Shown here in pieces: positions 1 through 10,916 of a DNA stretch of 64,000 nucleotides. A model generated the notes under the pieces. That model did no database searches. It was not told where the DNA came from and saw only the letters and a list, made by a program, of their open reading frames with translations. Position 1 is the stretch's first letter. Each line of letters begins with the position of its first letter. A program made the translations under genes and the position numbers. Source of the stretch: Gnetum montanum (Eukaryota; Streptophyta; Gnetopsida; Gnetales; Gnetaceae); NCBI GenBank assembly GCA_015680685.1, contig MNCI01033535.1, positions 64,001 through 128,000 of the forward strand, written 5' to 3'.

Positions 1-530
1 TCATCATTACAACATTTACTTAGTTTAATTATTTAATTTTTATTTTTATTTATTGCTTTCGTAGTTAATATCTCTTCACCCTAAACTCCTTAAATGTGGA
101 ATGAGTATGACTTAATCATGAGAATTTAAGTGTGACTACTTGGTAACCCAGTAGCATACCTAGGACATGCGCTTGGTAATCCCAGAAGTAGTCATACACA
201 AGGTCCAAGATGTGTACGGATGATTAAGGAATGGATGCTCATCGCACTTAGGCTAGTTTAGACTCTCTCTACCTTTTCGTCTTAGGTTAATAAAAGTTAT
301 TTTCCATTGCCTCCAGGAGTAGCACTAGCTTAGGACAACATCATACATCTCGCTTTGGACTAAACCATACATGACAAAGCAAATACTAGTCCAAGTGGGA
401 AGATAGCGAATTGCGATCAGTGAGTAACTATCTAGATACCACAACTAGCCTATTTTTGGAGTTTGACCGAACCGTGCGTGAAAAACTCATATTCGTATGG
501 TTGAGTGTAGGGGTACCTTGCCACTCATCA
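1..530 (+). repeat. 3' end of an Athila-like LTR, cut by the window edge
   Basis: The last 40 bases match the ends of the plus-oriented LTRs at 4284 and 30963 (GGGGTACCTTGCCACTCATCA-type terminus, core GGTACCTTGCCACTCATCA). No primer-binding site follows, so it is the 3' LTR of an element to the left or a solo LTR. The upstream part shares the LTR's R/U5 phrases, such as the repeated text on places where 'tggtaa' and 'cctagtagcat' alternate. Its start lies outside the window. Confidence 0.75.
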
Positions 531-532
531 AC

Positions 533-862
533 TTACATTGGTCTTCTTGGTTGTGGTTTCTTTGGAAGGTGCTTTCTTTAGTTTCATCACAACCTTTGGT
601 TGTTTCTTCTCCAGCATCATTGCAGCTCATCTCTTCATTGTTGTTGAAGAATTTTGTTCATTACTGTTTCCAACCTGATGCTTGCATGGATGAAATTCTT
701 TGGTGTCGGACCCTTGATGTCCACCATTCAAACATGAGTGTTCCCCTAAACCATATACATCCTTCAGCTTTGCTAGAAGATCTAATTTGTTGGATGTTTC
801 ATATTCACTTTTGCAATACTGTTCTGTAATAGTTTTGTCAGTACAACGTTCCATCCCCATCT
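533..862 (-). pseudogene. Exon-like coding scrap, unrecognised
   Basis: On the minus strand a 77-codon frame (860 to 627) reads as a hydrophilic, non-repetitive peptide with Cys and His. After a stop, a neighbouring frame continues into a Lys/Thr-rich stretch that ends at a donor-like GTAAGT at 536-531, directly abutting the LTR end at 530. It resembles an exon whose intron was hit by the LTR, and its composition differs from the retroelements. No family is recognised and the frames are broken. It could be chance or an old host pseudogene. Confidence 0.25.
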
Positions 863-2430
863 TGACTATGATGAGTGGGGTCCACTCTAATTATTATAGC
901 GGGGGTTATTCTAATTTTAGAAGTTGGGACCCTATTTATACATGTACTGGCATGCTCATTCTCTTACCTTTGCAGCTTTGGCTACCTAGCTACATTGCCT
1001 AAACACACTGATGAGGGGTGTAAGTCCCTAAAAAAATTTTGTATAAAAACATATGTTGTGTAATGATATGAGCTTTCTATTACTTTCTATTTAATATTTT
1101 TTCTATTTTATAGTTTCTACAGTATTTCTCTCAGCCTTCCCATTCTTTTCCTTGACGCACGAGATCTCATCAAAAATTTTACATTCCTAAAAATTTTAAG
1201 TTCCAAGAAATTTTAAGTTCATCAAAAATTTTTAAGTTCCTAAAAATTAAAGTTCCTAAAAAAATTTTAAGTTCCTAAAACTTTAAAATAAAGAAGAAAG
1301 GATAAAAAATGTCTTTTAGAAAAATGTGGTGGACTAATATTTTGTAAAAATGATGGTATCAAGCCAAATGGTGGAAATAAGTGGCAAAAAATGTAATGGA
1401 AGAGGCAGTGAAGAAAATCAAAAGGAGGCGATGGTTTTAAGAAAAATATGTAAGTTACATAAACTTTATGTAAGCTTATAAGCTTATATGCTTTTTAAAT
1501 TTTTACTTTTCTTTATCTATTCTTATCTTACATGACATGAATTGCCTTGTTGTAAAATCACCTTTGACTTTTTCCTAAGTTTCATTTTTACCATTTTTTA
1601 AATATTTTTCTTTTTTGTAAGTTTGTGTTTCATTTTTCCCTCATAACTAGTATTCTTGGTGTTCAAACACTCATAACACATATACCAAGACTCTAAATCA
1701 AATTCCATTTAAACCTATGAGATTCTTATCAAGTACTTTACCAAATCATATGCTGAAATCTTATCTAGGTTTTACTTCTCATAGTCAACAAATTTAAATG
1801 CCAAAACGTTTACGATATTTTTGGTAAATGAAAAATGTGATATCTCAAGAACTATAACTCTGATCGTAGTTAACTAAAGGTTAAAAATAGCATTTTTAAA
1901 TGTCTTAGACACACTGGTAATGTCAAATTCTAGGTAGGACATCATTATAAGGCACTTCCTTAACAAAGCTAATTTATACAATATTTAATTATAATTAAAA
2001 ATAAGCTCCAAATTCTACTTTAATGAAAAAAAGCAACAAGATATATGACCTGGGTAAAGTTAGTGATGAGTAGTTGGGTATTTCAACACTCAACCGTACA
2101 AGTCATAAGTATTCACACATGACCAAATCATAATCCTTAGATGGACAATGTAAGTATACTAGTAGTTGATGTTACCCTTAGATGTGATTGTTACCTTCTC
2201 ATGTAGAGTTAGCGATGTTAAAATTCTATGATTTAATGCTTAGTGAGGTACCAAAACACCACCAAATTTGCATGTTGAAATCTTTGTAATCCCATCTCAT
2301 GAAACCCGAGGTAATATTTTATTGTAAATGTGAACGTGTAATCCATAAAGTGGCAATCTCACATGTTTCATACTTTTGGGGTTGAAAATTCTTCATAAGT
2401 GACCAAAGCCTCATTCCCCAAGTGAAAAGA
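863..2430. other. AT-rich intergenic sequence, no gene seen
   Basis: No coding region can be supported. It holds short repeats (see 1165-1290) and a weak LTR-like scrap near 2062-2420. That scrap starts GATGAGTAG and continues with phrases resembling the minus-oriented LTR that starts at 45481. It has no adjacent primer-binding site and cannot be bounded. Confidence 0.5.
1165..1290. repeat. Short diverged tandem repeat, about 20-25 bp unit
   Basis: Five imperfect copies of a unit like AAATTTTAAGTTCCTAAA lie head to tail, with variants such as 'aagttccaag' and 'aagttcatc'. The repeat is AT-rich and non-coding. Confidence 0.6.
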
Positions 2431-3281
2431 GTCACCTAGTGTCTATATTTGGGCTTGGGAGAGTCAAAAATGCCTGCTGGAATGCCAAAAATGGCAATTT
2501 GTTGGGTTTTATGGGGGGTATACATTTCTCTACGCTGACAGAGCCCCTACAGGGGTTAAGCCAGATAGAAGACTTCAAGGCTAGCATGGAAGAGTGTAAG
2601 GAGGGTAGAACTCACCTACCCCAATGTGGAAATGGTGGTAACCTAGCAGTGTACCTTCACCCCTAGCATTGAGCTTCCATCCTCCTCAATGTTGACACTC
2701 TTCCCCAGTGGAAGGGGGTTAGCTAGCTAGGAGAGAGGGGGTCAGGCAACATGGAGGGGCCAAATAGCTAGGATGCATGGGGATGAATCTCACCTATCCT
2801 CCTTGAACATGGCAACTAATTTTTAGCAATTTGGTTGTTAATTTGCAGCCAATTAGTTAGCAATTTGTAGCCAATTTATAGCCCAAATCATGGCCATAAC
2901 CCTACAAAAACCAAACCTTGGCACCACGTCAAGGTTTTATATGTGGAAACTCTAGCACCCTTTGCATTTTGGCAACCAAGAGCTCTCACTTCCTTAGTAG
3001 AAATGTAGCTTCTTGTTGCCTAGCAATGTGGAACCTTTGCAACCTATTACTCCCTGTTATCCTCCTCCCCTTAGGAATTGTGAACTTTGGGTATCAACAT
3101 TACCCCCCCCCTCCCAACATGGTGCACTTTGGCTGCCCCAACCCTTTACATTTTCCTAACCCTAGCAGTTACCAATGTTGCAAATCTAAGATGGTATAAA
3201 AGGAGGTTTAATAGCATCAAAAGTAGCAGAGATATCAGATAGTGGAGTTGATCATGGCTTCACTAGGCTCTGAACCCCTAC
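2431..3281. other. Left flank of element A: old repeat-like sequence
   Basis: Style and short phrases (C-rich runs, 'ctaggaag', 'ccaacatgg') resemble the sequence right of element A (30964-32330). The two may be halves of one older repeat that A split. A small direct repeat based on 'agccaatt' and 'agcaattt' lies at 2820-2890. The apparent 75- and 93-codon frames show no protein-like pattern. Confidence 0.4.
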
Positions 3282-3299
3282 TAATTAGTTTTGGTTTAT

Positions 3300-3440
3300 C
3301 ACATCAACTAGGCCCCATTGATGAGGCCTTGTCAATGCAATCTATTGCATTGATGAGGCCTCGTCAACTAGGCCCCATCAATGAGGCCTTGTCGATGTAG
3401 TCAATTACATTGATGTAGCCCCATCAAAGTAGGGGTCTGT
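3300..3440 (+). promoter_or_regulatory. U3 repeat module of element A LTR
   Basis: Repeated dyad-rich units of the type CATTGATGAGGCC alternate in both orientations over about 140 bp, just ahead of the TATA box. Tandem U3 repeats near the TATA box are a common enhancer layout in LTRs. That they act as an enhancer here is inferred. Confidence 0.55.
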
Positions 3441-3447
3441 CCTAGTC

Positions 3448-3455
3448 TATAAATA
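3448..3455 (+). promoter_or_regulatory. TATA box of the 5' LTR of element A
   Basis: TATAAATA lies at the same relative place as 30179-30186 in the 3' LTR, directly after the U3 repeat module. Confidence 0.65.
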
Positions 3456-3705
3456 TGAGCAAATAGTCATATTTATGACATCAATTCTCATAGTAGTAGC
3501 AGAGCTCTTGCAGTTTGTCTATTCAAAGTTAGAATATTTTTTTCTAAGTGCCCATAGTAGGAGTCATTGAGTGTATAGATCTTTATTCGAATATTTTTAT
3601 ACCCAAGCATGACAGCGTGTGTGGCAATAAAGATGAGCTTTCTAATAAACCTTGTAGCATTCTAAATAGATTAAATATTTTATTTATGCATTTAATGTTT
3701 TCAAT

Positions 3706-3800
3706 AACTTATTCAATGTTTTTTGGTAATTAAGCTAATTAAGATAATTGAGNGACTTATTCAATGTTTTTTGGTAATTAAGCTAATTAAGATAATTGAG
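3706..3800. repeat. Exact 47-bp direct duplication around a single N
   Basis: The sequence of 3706-3752 recurs at 3754-3800 with a lone N at 3753 between the copies. The matching LTR at 30009-30963 has only one copy. It is best read as two contig ends that overlap but were scaffolded side by side. Confidence 0.9.
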
Positions 3801-4285
3801 AAAAATAAGCTAGATAGATTAAATACATAAGTATGATCACTTTGAGCATAACATGTATTGGCTTGATAATTTGCGCAACATTATTACTTGGTATGCCTAG
3901 TAGCATAGTGCTTCATAACCCATCAGTGGATATGTGGGTTTAGAACGTGTATCGAAATTGGGACCAAATACTTATGTTAGGATTAGCTAGAGGCTATTAG
4001 GTTAGTTACATTGAATTAGCCATTAAATTACCTTGTCTTTATCTTTATTCAAGTGCCAAGACTATAAAACATAAAACTATATAGATCGTATACCTCAATT
4101 ACACTTAACCATACCATGTGCTTCACAAGTATAATTGGGAAGACAATGAATGACCTTAGGGCAAGGTTCACTACCTAGAAGACTAGTGCATTGGAAACTA
4201 TAAATTCCACAAAATTCAATCAAATCATGTGTGAATGCTCTATAATTCATATGGTTGGGCATAGGGGTACCTTGCCACTCATCAT

Positions 4286-4304
4286 TGGCATCGTTGCTGG
4301 GGAT
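4286..4304 (+). other. Primer-binding site of element A (tRNA-Asp type)
   Basis: TGGCATCGTTGCTGGGGAT begins one base after the LTR end. It differs from the plant tRNA-Asp complement (TGGCGCCGTTGCCGGGGA) mainly by transitions. It fixes the plus orientation of element A. Confidence 0.75.
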
Positions 4305-4513
4305 CTTTTTTGTTGAACATGCACTATCTAGGATTAGTGAATACTATTAATATGTTGGACAAACTCAAGGACAACATCACTCTCAAATGACATATAACTA
4401 CTAAGAACATTGATAATTTTGTTTGTTTTACAAAATGTCTTCTTCTCCAAGGCATGAAGATGTCAAATCGTTTGTCCTGTAAGAGTACAAAGTGGTATAT
4501 ACTCATCTAGATG

Positions 4514-6810
4514 AGTATGTACTGGACTTCACCTTCATCCTACATCAAGATGAATAGTTGTGATGGCATGATATGGAGGGAAACATTGTCTTGCCCCTTA
4601 AACAATCTGTACCTAGGATGTTTTTCAAACAGTTAAGAAGTTGGACATTCTATATCTTCATGAGGAATACGTTGTGAATGGTTATGACACTTGGGACTAC
4701 CATCCCACTGAAACACAATGTATGCAAGATTAACATCAAGAGAAGCACCATGACACTATGAAGGAAAAACATTTCACTAATCCATTATTCCTACTAGATT
4801 AAGATGACAATGAGGATCCTCCCTTTGAAGATTCTCAACATGATGATTCTCCACCCCTTGTTATTGGTAATGAGGGTGTGACCCTGAACCTGTGGTCAAC
4901 TATTCATAAAATGGATTTAGGAAAAAGTGATAGTTAAGGTAGGGACATGAGAAAACATCACAATAGCAAGGGATCTAAGGATGGTGGTCGTAATGAGTGG
5001 AATCATGATGGTGGACACCATGGTGGTAGTGGTGATCCACTTTCCTCTCCATCCTATTCATTTATTTTTGAACATTTCTCTTCATCTTCTAGTTCTCATA
5101 GAAGTAACCATCAAAATAATCATGATGAGGGTGATCAATGAGATAAAAATGACTGTTAAGGCCATCAAGAATGTAGAGGTGGTAGGAAAAATCATTGACA
5201 TCATCAACACAACCATGATGAGAAACCTCTATTGGTAACTAGAAGTATGGTTAACATCATAGAGGCAAGTAGAATTCCAACTAGGCATATGAAAGACAAT
5301 ACAGATCAAGTGCTTAGACATGAATAATATCCCAATATTTGAGGGGGGATACAACTCTGATCCACAGACACATATACAATCTTTCCATGATGCCTATGCC
5401 TTACAGAACATAAAAAATGAATGGAAAAAATTCAAGCTCTTTCCTAGGACACTCATCAAGGAAGCTAAAAGCTAGTACTAGTTCTTGGAACTAGAATCTA
5501 TCTGCAGATGGAGTACCATGTTGGAGCTATTTAATGAAAAATATCACATGTACTCTAGAGTGTCTAATCTAAGGAAGTAGATCCAAAGATGAAAACAAGG
5601 AATACATGAACCCTTGGATGCTGCTATGGGCAAATATTATTCACTCTTACACTAATTCCTTGGCCATGGTTATTCTCATAGGGAACAACTTTGCCACATC
5701 ATATATGGGCTCAGAGTAGAAACTAGAAGAACTCTTAGGGTGTATGCCCAAGGGAGACTGTTTGAACTAAGAGCTCATTAGATCCAAAGGTTGATAGAGT
5801 AGGTAACAAATGAAGAAGATGAGTTGTGAAAAAAGGAAAGTGTGAAAGAGGTGGAACAAAAAAACCTTATCCATATAAAAATTTGTTTCTAATATTTTGG
5901 AAAAGGTTGATAAATTATGAGACTCTTTGGATGAAAAATTCAAAATTTCTATCAAGATTCCTAAAGAAGCCAAAGAGAAAAATATTCAATGTAACTGTAG
6001 GAGGCAAAAGAAATATAAGCATGCCTACCAAAGAGGTAAGGGAAAATCTTCTGCCATAGAGGAAGTTGTAGAGATAGACTCCAAAGATGATGCTAGTTGT
6101 AACATTTGTCAATATGAACATCCAAAGGGATGTTGCTTTATGGTATCACACTTATAAGAGTCTAGGGTGTATGCATTGAATTCTTAACTAGTATGTAGGA
6201 AAGCACCCAAATGATTACCTTATCCTCAAGGAAATCCAAGATAGTTCCACCAATGACAACAAGCTTACTATCCAAGTGGAGCTCCACCACAGCCATATAA
6301 ACAATACCAATAGTCACACCAACTACAATCATTGAAAATGTTGCCACCAAGGCAACAATATCCTTACAAGAAACCAAATCCTTATGGGTACTATGTTTAG
6401 CAACCCATCTCTCTAAGAAGTTCTAAAATTCATACCTCATTTTGGCATCACTATTATCCTCTGGAGTACCACCAAACACATTCACCATCCACTCAAGGGG
6501 ATAATCCATATCCATAGCACCATTTGCATATTTCTGCACATGTCCGTACACCCTCTACCCAATTACCTTCTACTCCATCCATGTAAGGTGAAATCTCTCC
6601 ATAGCCACAACAATGAAATGCCACCAAGGTTGTACATTCACATTCGACCTTCCAGCCATGTGGTTAAAACAAGCAATCCAAAGAACAACCTTTCATTCAA
6701 CCTAATAGTCCTCCTAAACCCTAACAACCTCATGTGGCTAGCTGCCCTACATCTTCAACACCCTCATTCTTTGCATCCAACACCTTCGAGTGTCCTTTAA
6801 ATGAAAAACC
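4514..6810 (+). pseudogene. gag: gag polyprotein of element A, degenerate
   Basis: The N-terminal part corresponds to the start of gag in elements B and C. A His/Ser/Gly-rich linker follows near 4950-5140, then the gag core (about 5320-5790). The core contains blocks 'KLFPRTLIKEA', 'RWSTMLELFNEKY' and 'ETRRTLRVYAQGRL', typical of the retrotransposon gag domain. A CCHC-like zinc knuckle (CNICQYEHPKGCC) lies near 6095-6135, and a Pro/Tyr/Gln-rich tail follows. The frame is broken many times. At least two stops are TAG where element C has TGG (Trp). Gag would form the particle and package RNA; this copy cannot. Confidence 0.75.
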
Positions 6811-6885
6811 ACCTCAAATCCATATTTTGATGCTAACTTATGTTGTTTCTAATTGGATCAAGGATAGCCATCTTCCCATGAAATG

Positions 6886-7330
6886 ATCTAATCCAGGAAG
6901 TTCACTCATTTACCTGTATATCACTGGACATGAGCCATGCAAGGATCTTCTTGATTCTGGTTTTGGTGTCAACCTTATCTCCCATGACATGTACAAAGCC
7001 TGGAGCCTACCACATCTCAAGAAGAGCAACATTCATTTGGAATTGGTAGACTAGTTAATTACTATCCCTCTGGGGTTAGTAGAGGACATTGTGACCACAA
7101 TTTTTGGGTGGTCCTATCCTATCAATTTTCTTGTGATCAAGGTTGAGAATTGAAAAGGTGACTTTTCCATCATTATGTAAAGAGCTTGGTTAAGCACAGC
7201 CAATGCACAAATGGGCATAAGGGACCTCTCCTTGGAAATCTCCAAGGAAAATGAATTTGGATGGTCAGAGAAGAATTATATTCCATACATCACGTACAGT
7301 GATAATGGGTATAATTATGTGCAAAAGATT
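6886..7330 (+). pseudogene. Aspartic protease domain of element A
   Basis: Translation shows the retroviral-type protease core: 'LLDSGFGVNLIS' with the D-S-G active-site triplet, then 'PLGLVEDIVT', 'FLVIKVE' and a degenerate 'IIMGRAW' block. The same order occurs in elements B and C. Several TAG/TAA/TGA stops interrupt it, including in the 'GRAW' block. The enzyme would cleave the Gag-Pol polyprotein. Confidence 0.75.
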
Positions 7331-7559
7331 TAATCCATCAAAAGTACATACATTAAAGCATGTAATCAGTGTTCATAAGAAATAGATATTCAACAGTGTT
7401 TGTACATAACAGCCACAAAATAGGAGGGCACCTAATGGTTGATAGCTGACTCAAAAAGTAGCACATTATGCATGGAACCAACTAAAAGCCTAACATGTGC
7501 TTATGTTGAAGGCATGGATGAACTTGAACTTGAACTAGTTCATCACCAACTCTCTGATG

Positions 7560-8161
7560 ATGAAAATGATGATACCTATAAGGGAGAGTTGAAAATCCCT
7601 GATAAATTCAAGTAGAAGCCCCTAGAGTTGAAAACTCGACCAACTAGCATGGAGTATTCATTCTTAAACAATGGTAAGCTAGTCATAATTAATGCCAAAA
7701 TTGATCTTGAACAAAAATAAAGGTTGTTAGAGGTGGTTAACAAATGGTCAATATCCTTTGCTTGGTTATATCCTGAGTTGACTGGAATTGATCCATGGAT
7801 ATGTTAGCATTGCATCTACATCAACCTAGCCATGAAGCCAAGAAGGTAGTCACAGAGACAAATAAACCACAAATTGAAGCAAGTTATTAAAGAGGAAATA
7901 AAGCAACTCCTTAAGGTGGGGTTTATCTATATGATTGTGGATAGTGAGTGGGTTAGCCCACTACTAATTGTGCCAAAGAAAGGTGGCAAGTGGAGGGTCT
8001 ACATCGACTTTAGGTTATCGAACATGAAAACATTTAAAGATCATTTTCCATTGCCATTTGTGGACCAAGTGTTGGAAACTATCTTCAGGCATTGCTATTA
8101 TAGATTCTTGGATGGTTATAGTGGCTATAACCAAATCCAAATTGCACCAAAACATTAGGCC
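7560..8161 (+). pseudogene. Reverse transcriptase of element A, N-terminal part
   Basis: A spacer shared with elements B and D leads into RT. The open stretch at 7874-8158 contains 'EWVSPLLIVPKKGGKWR', 'DHFPLPFVDQVLE' and 'LDGYSGYNQIQIAP', the fingers and first palm motifs of Ty3/gypsy RT. The domain stops at 8161 because element T is inserted there; it resumes at 22431 with 'TTFTSLYG'. The stop at 8156-8158 stands where related elements have a Gln or Glu. Confidence 0.85.
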
Positions 8162-8166
8162 AAGAT
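8162..8166 (+). other. Target-site duplication of element T, left copy
   Basis: AAGAT directly precedes the LTR terminus and matches AAGAC at 22426-22430 in four of five bases. Removing T and one copy restores RT colinearity. Confidence 0.7.
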
Positions 8167-9750
8167 TGTAACGATGGAAAATGTTGGTAGCTGAAAAATA
8201 CCAAACAAAATCTGTATACACAGTTTTAACCATGGATTCGTGCGAGGGCTGTGCTGGAGAAAACGAATCCACAGTGTCCTGAACGATCTTGTCGATCAGA
8301 TAGGGGCTTACTTAATCAGTAAACCGACGAGTATTATAGATGTTTCGTGGAACGATTTGATTCGATAAATCTCTAAAAGAGAGGAAAACGATGTAGATAA
8401 ATTGCAATAATGACAACGTTAACACGACAAAGGGAATCGGATTTAAGAAAAATGCGTGATTTCAAGATCTGTACTTTGACCCGAAAAAATGAGTATTTTG
8501 TATACAAAGTTACAATGGGAAGACTCTGATTATCTTGTGCGAAACATACACAAAATAATAAGAAAATTGTTTAACAAGGAGTGCAGAATAAAGCTCGGTC
8601 TACCTTGTAAGCCAAAGACGGAGTGCAAGGAAGGTCAAGCTCGGATGTCTATTGACCAACTGTGTCTAATCAATAGATCGTGCCAACCGCACCAGATGAT
8701 CTCTCGATCCCTGATCTATCTTCTTTGCTTTAGATAGTCTCTACTCAAAACTGCCAAAGATCACCAATGGGAGAACTATATTTTTGCCAAAGGGTATGAT
8801 AGCTCCTGCTGCTAAATGCTCAAAAATGTCTCTTGCTTCTACTCAAGGATGATAACTGCCAAAATTTCCAGATGCTAGCCGCTGCTCTCTGTTCAAGAAG
8901 TCGAAAAAAAGTCCTTCTTCTCTTCACCAACTGAGGTATTTATAATATGCAGAAAAGGCATGGCCTTGATGACACGTGTCTCGAGCTTTCCAGATGCTGT
9001 TGACTGGACGAACTGGCTATGTCATGTCACATTGCAACGTACGTTGTCAACACTTTGTCGAAGCTGCTTCATGATTACGCACAATACGCTTATCAACGTA
9101 TTGCGCATATGGATAGCAAATGCGTAACTGCTTTTGCCGTCTTTACGCTGTATTACACTTGTTTACGCTGCGTCGCGTGGCCAAGCGTAACAAAGCATGG
9201 AAATGTGGATCAAGCTATTTTACACTCATTTACGCAGCAAAGTGTAAAAAATGATCAACTTGACGATAAATTATGCTGACGTATGCTGCGTAGCGTAACG
9301 AGCGTAAGGCGATCAATCTGCAAAAAGAAGGGAGCCGATCTGTCGTGCTTCCTTTGGACTTTCCCTTTGACCTTTTTGAAGCTCATTACACTGCCTTGCG
9401 CAACATAGCATAAATCTGACCCTGGACAAAATACTTAGTAGGATATGCGAGAAGCTGCATATTACGTTGCTCAGGCCTTAAACTTCACCAAATCTATTGA
9501 AGTAAGTCACCTTTTGATGTCAGACTATGTTAAGCAGAATTACGCTAGGCGTCATTACACTATGTTGCGTAATGTAGCCTAAAGATAGAAAACATAGTAA
9601 AATTAGAATTTGTAAGGAAGTTGGAGACTTGATGTCGGGCGTCATTTCGCCTTGCTTTGTCTTGTTCTACCTTCCAGAATTCTATCATGAACTTTTGCCT
9701 GAATCGTGAATCTTCACCTGAGGCCGATTCACAATTTCCACGGTGTTTCA
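8167..9750 (-). repeat. 3' LTR of element T (complete, 1584 bp)
   Basis: In element orientation it starts TGAAACACCGTGG at 9750 and ends CGTTACA at 8167. Positions from about 8715 to 9750 align with 21370-22425; 8167-8715 has no counterpart in the other LTR. A TATA box on the minus strand lies at 8937-8944. GCGTAA/TTACGC hexamers recur at least nine times. Confidence 0.8.
8937..8944 (-). promoter_or_regulatory. TATA box of the 3' LTR of element T
   Basis: TATAAATA on the minus strand is preserved in the other LTR at 21605-21612. It would place transcription start about 30 bp lower and divide U3 from R/U5. Confidence 0.55.
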
Positions 9751-9766
9751 ATGGCCCCTCTTTGTT
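9751..9766 (-). other. Polypurine tract of element T
   Basis: Minus-strand AACAAAGAGGGGCCAT directly abuts the LTR start TGAAACACC. This is the place and composition of a plus-strand primer and confirms the minus orientation. Confidence 0.75.
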
Positions 9767-9844
9767 GACAGTTAGAGGGCTTGCCCGAAATACGTCGACA
9801 AAGAATACGAAACACCAGACCAATGAAAGTACCAACAGCGTTTA

Positions 9845-10876
9845 TCAACAGGTACTCAAGTGTCGCCCTATCAACATAGAGGAGCAGAGATGAAGGAAAT
9901 GGGAGATAGAATGGTATGGAAGGAAACAGGTTCGGGGAAGACATAGATGAGGTTCGAGGAAGATGCAGATGAGTGGGTATAGCTTTTTCACGCATAAGCA
10001 AATAGGCTTTCTCCTGCGATTGCAGTTGCATGGAGTTATGCCTTCATTTTGTGTCAAAGGGGGTTGCATAGAAGAATTGTGTTGCGTCTGCACAGCCTGG
10101 GTGAGATGTGTTTCACCCATTTTGCCGACCCCCACTCTTTCTTTTTTGATGTCCACTAGGCAAGTTGCGTTACGCCGGCTTATGGACTTGATTGTAATGC
10201 AAATGCGGAAAGCATGTTCTGTGTATGTACATTTTGCGTACGGGAAGCAGATGGGATAGTTAAGGGTAGTGCTAAGGGCTAGGGGTAGGGTTATGAGGAA
10301 CACAAGGATGCACCCTCCGAGTGGATAGGCCAACTTAAGTAGCCATCTCAAAACGCTATCGGTATTACACCACTCAGATGAACGCACCTTCGAACGACAT
10401 CTTTGTAATAAGTAACCTGCAACCAAAGAAGAAAATAGAGGATACCATTGTCCATGCGAATTACCAGTGAGGTTGTTGAAACAAGTACTATTTGAGGTGA
10501 GATAAAGTGAACGGGCCGTGAAGGAAGAACTGTAGCACGAGGCTAGAGTCTTCAACCTTGACGCTTGGCCCAACATATCACCGTCAAAGAACATCAGACT
10601 CAGCGTACCTGATTGGTTATGTAAAGAACCAGCTAGATGAATCTGTGAAGCCAGAGCCTGATAGCGATGATGAGTGGAGATCTCCAAAGCCGTAATTGAT
10701 GAGAACTTCTTTGGAGCTCCGGATGGTGAAACTAACCTCTTAGAGGTACCACCGCTAGAATGGGTGTAGTGACGGTATCTCCGAGGGGTCAGTAGTGTGC
10801 CCTTCAGCACATCTGAGGGATCAGCAGGATGCCGGTGAGGTAGTGATGCTGGGGCTGTCCCAGCATCCCACCCCAT
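9845..10876 (-). CDS. 343-codon ORF between integrase and PPT of element T, unknown
   Basis: This frame is uninterrupted for 343 codons on the same strand as gag and INT. It occupies the position of envelope-like or additional ORFs. The middle looks protein-like: Ser/Thr-rich, with a hydrophobic stretch 'LGGCILVFLITLPLAL' about 200 residues in that could be a membrane segment. The last 120 residues are Cys/His-rich and look less protein-like. On the minus strand, splice-like sites (CTG|GTAATTC, and a T-rich tract ending in CAG|G) lie inside, so the real product may be spliced or the ORF may be fortuitous. I do not recognise a family. Confidence 0.4.
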   Translation of the reverse strand: MGWDAGTAPASLPHRHPADPSDVLKGTLLTPRRYRHYTHSSGGTSKRLVSPSGAPKKFSSITALEISTHHRYQALASQIHLAGSLHNQSGTLSLMFFDGDMLGQASRLKTLASCYSSSFTARSLYLTSNSTCFNNLTGNSHGQWYPLFSSLVAGYLLQRCRSKVRSSEWCNTDSVLRWLLKLAYPLGGCILVFLITLPLALSTTLNYPICFPYAKCTYTEHAFRICITIKSISRRNATCLVDIKKERVGVGKMGETHLTQAVQTQHNSSMQPPLTQNEGITPCNCNRRRKPICLCVKKLYPLICIFLEPHLCLPRTCFLPYHSISHFLHLCSSMLIGRHLSTC

Positions 10877-10916
10877 TTGCCTCGCGGCTGCACAGATGAT
10901 TACGCTCGCTTGACTT

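Larger units (their letters stand above)
3282..4284 (+). repeat. 5' LTR of element A
   Basis: It aligns along its length with 30009-30963. The first bases are TAATTAG where the partner has TGATGAC, so the terminal TG appears mutated. The end is CACTCATCA, immediately followed by the PBS. U3 carries repeated GCCCCAT(C/T)GATG-like units at 3300-3440, followed by TATAAATA at 3448-3455. It contains the assembly duplication at 3706-3800. Confidence 0.8.

Noticed and set aside
3300-3440. CRISPR-like array
   Set aside because: Units are overlapping dyads of uneven spacing in a plant LTR U3; no array or cas genes occur, and none is expected in plant DNA.
9019-9279. Frames inside the LTR of element T (also 21687-21932, and 9835-9560 crossing the LTR border)
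   Set aside because: They overlap U3 and repeat GCGTAA text; the two LTR copies do not preserve them.
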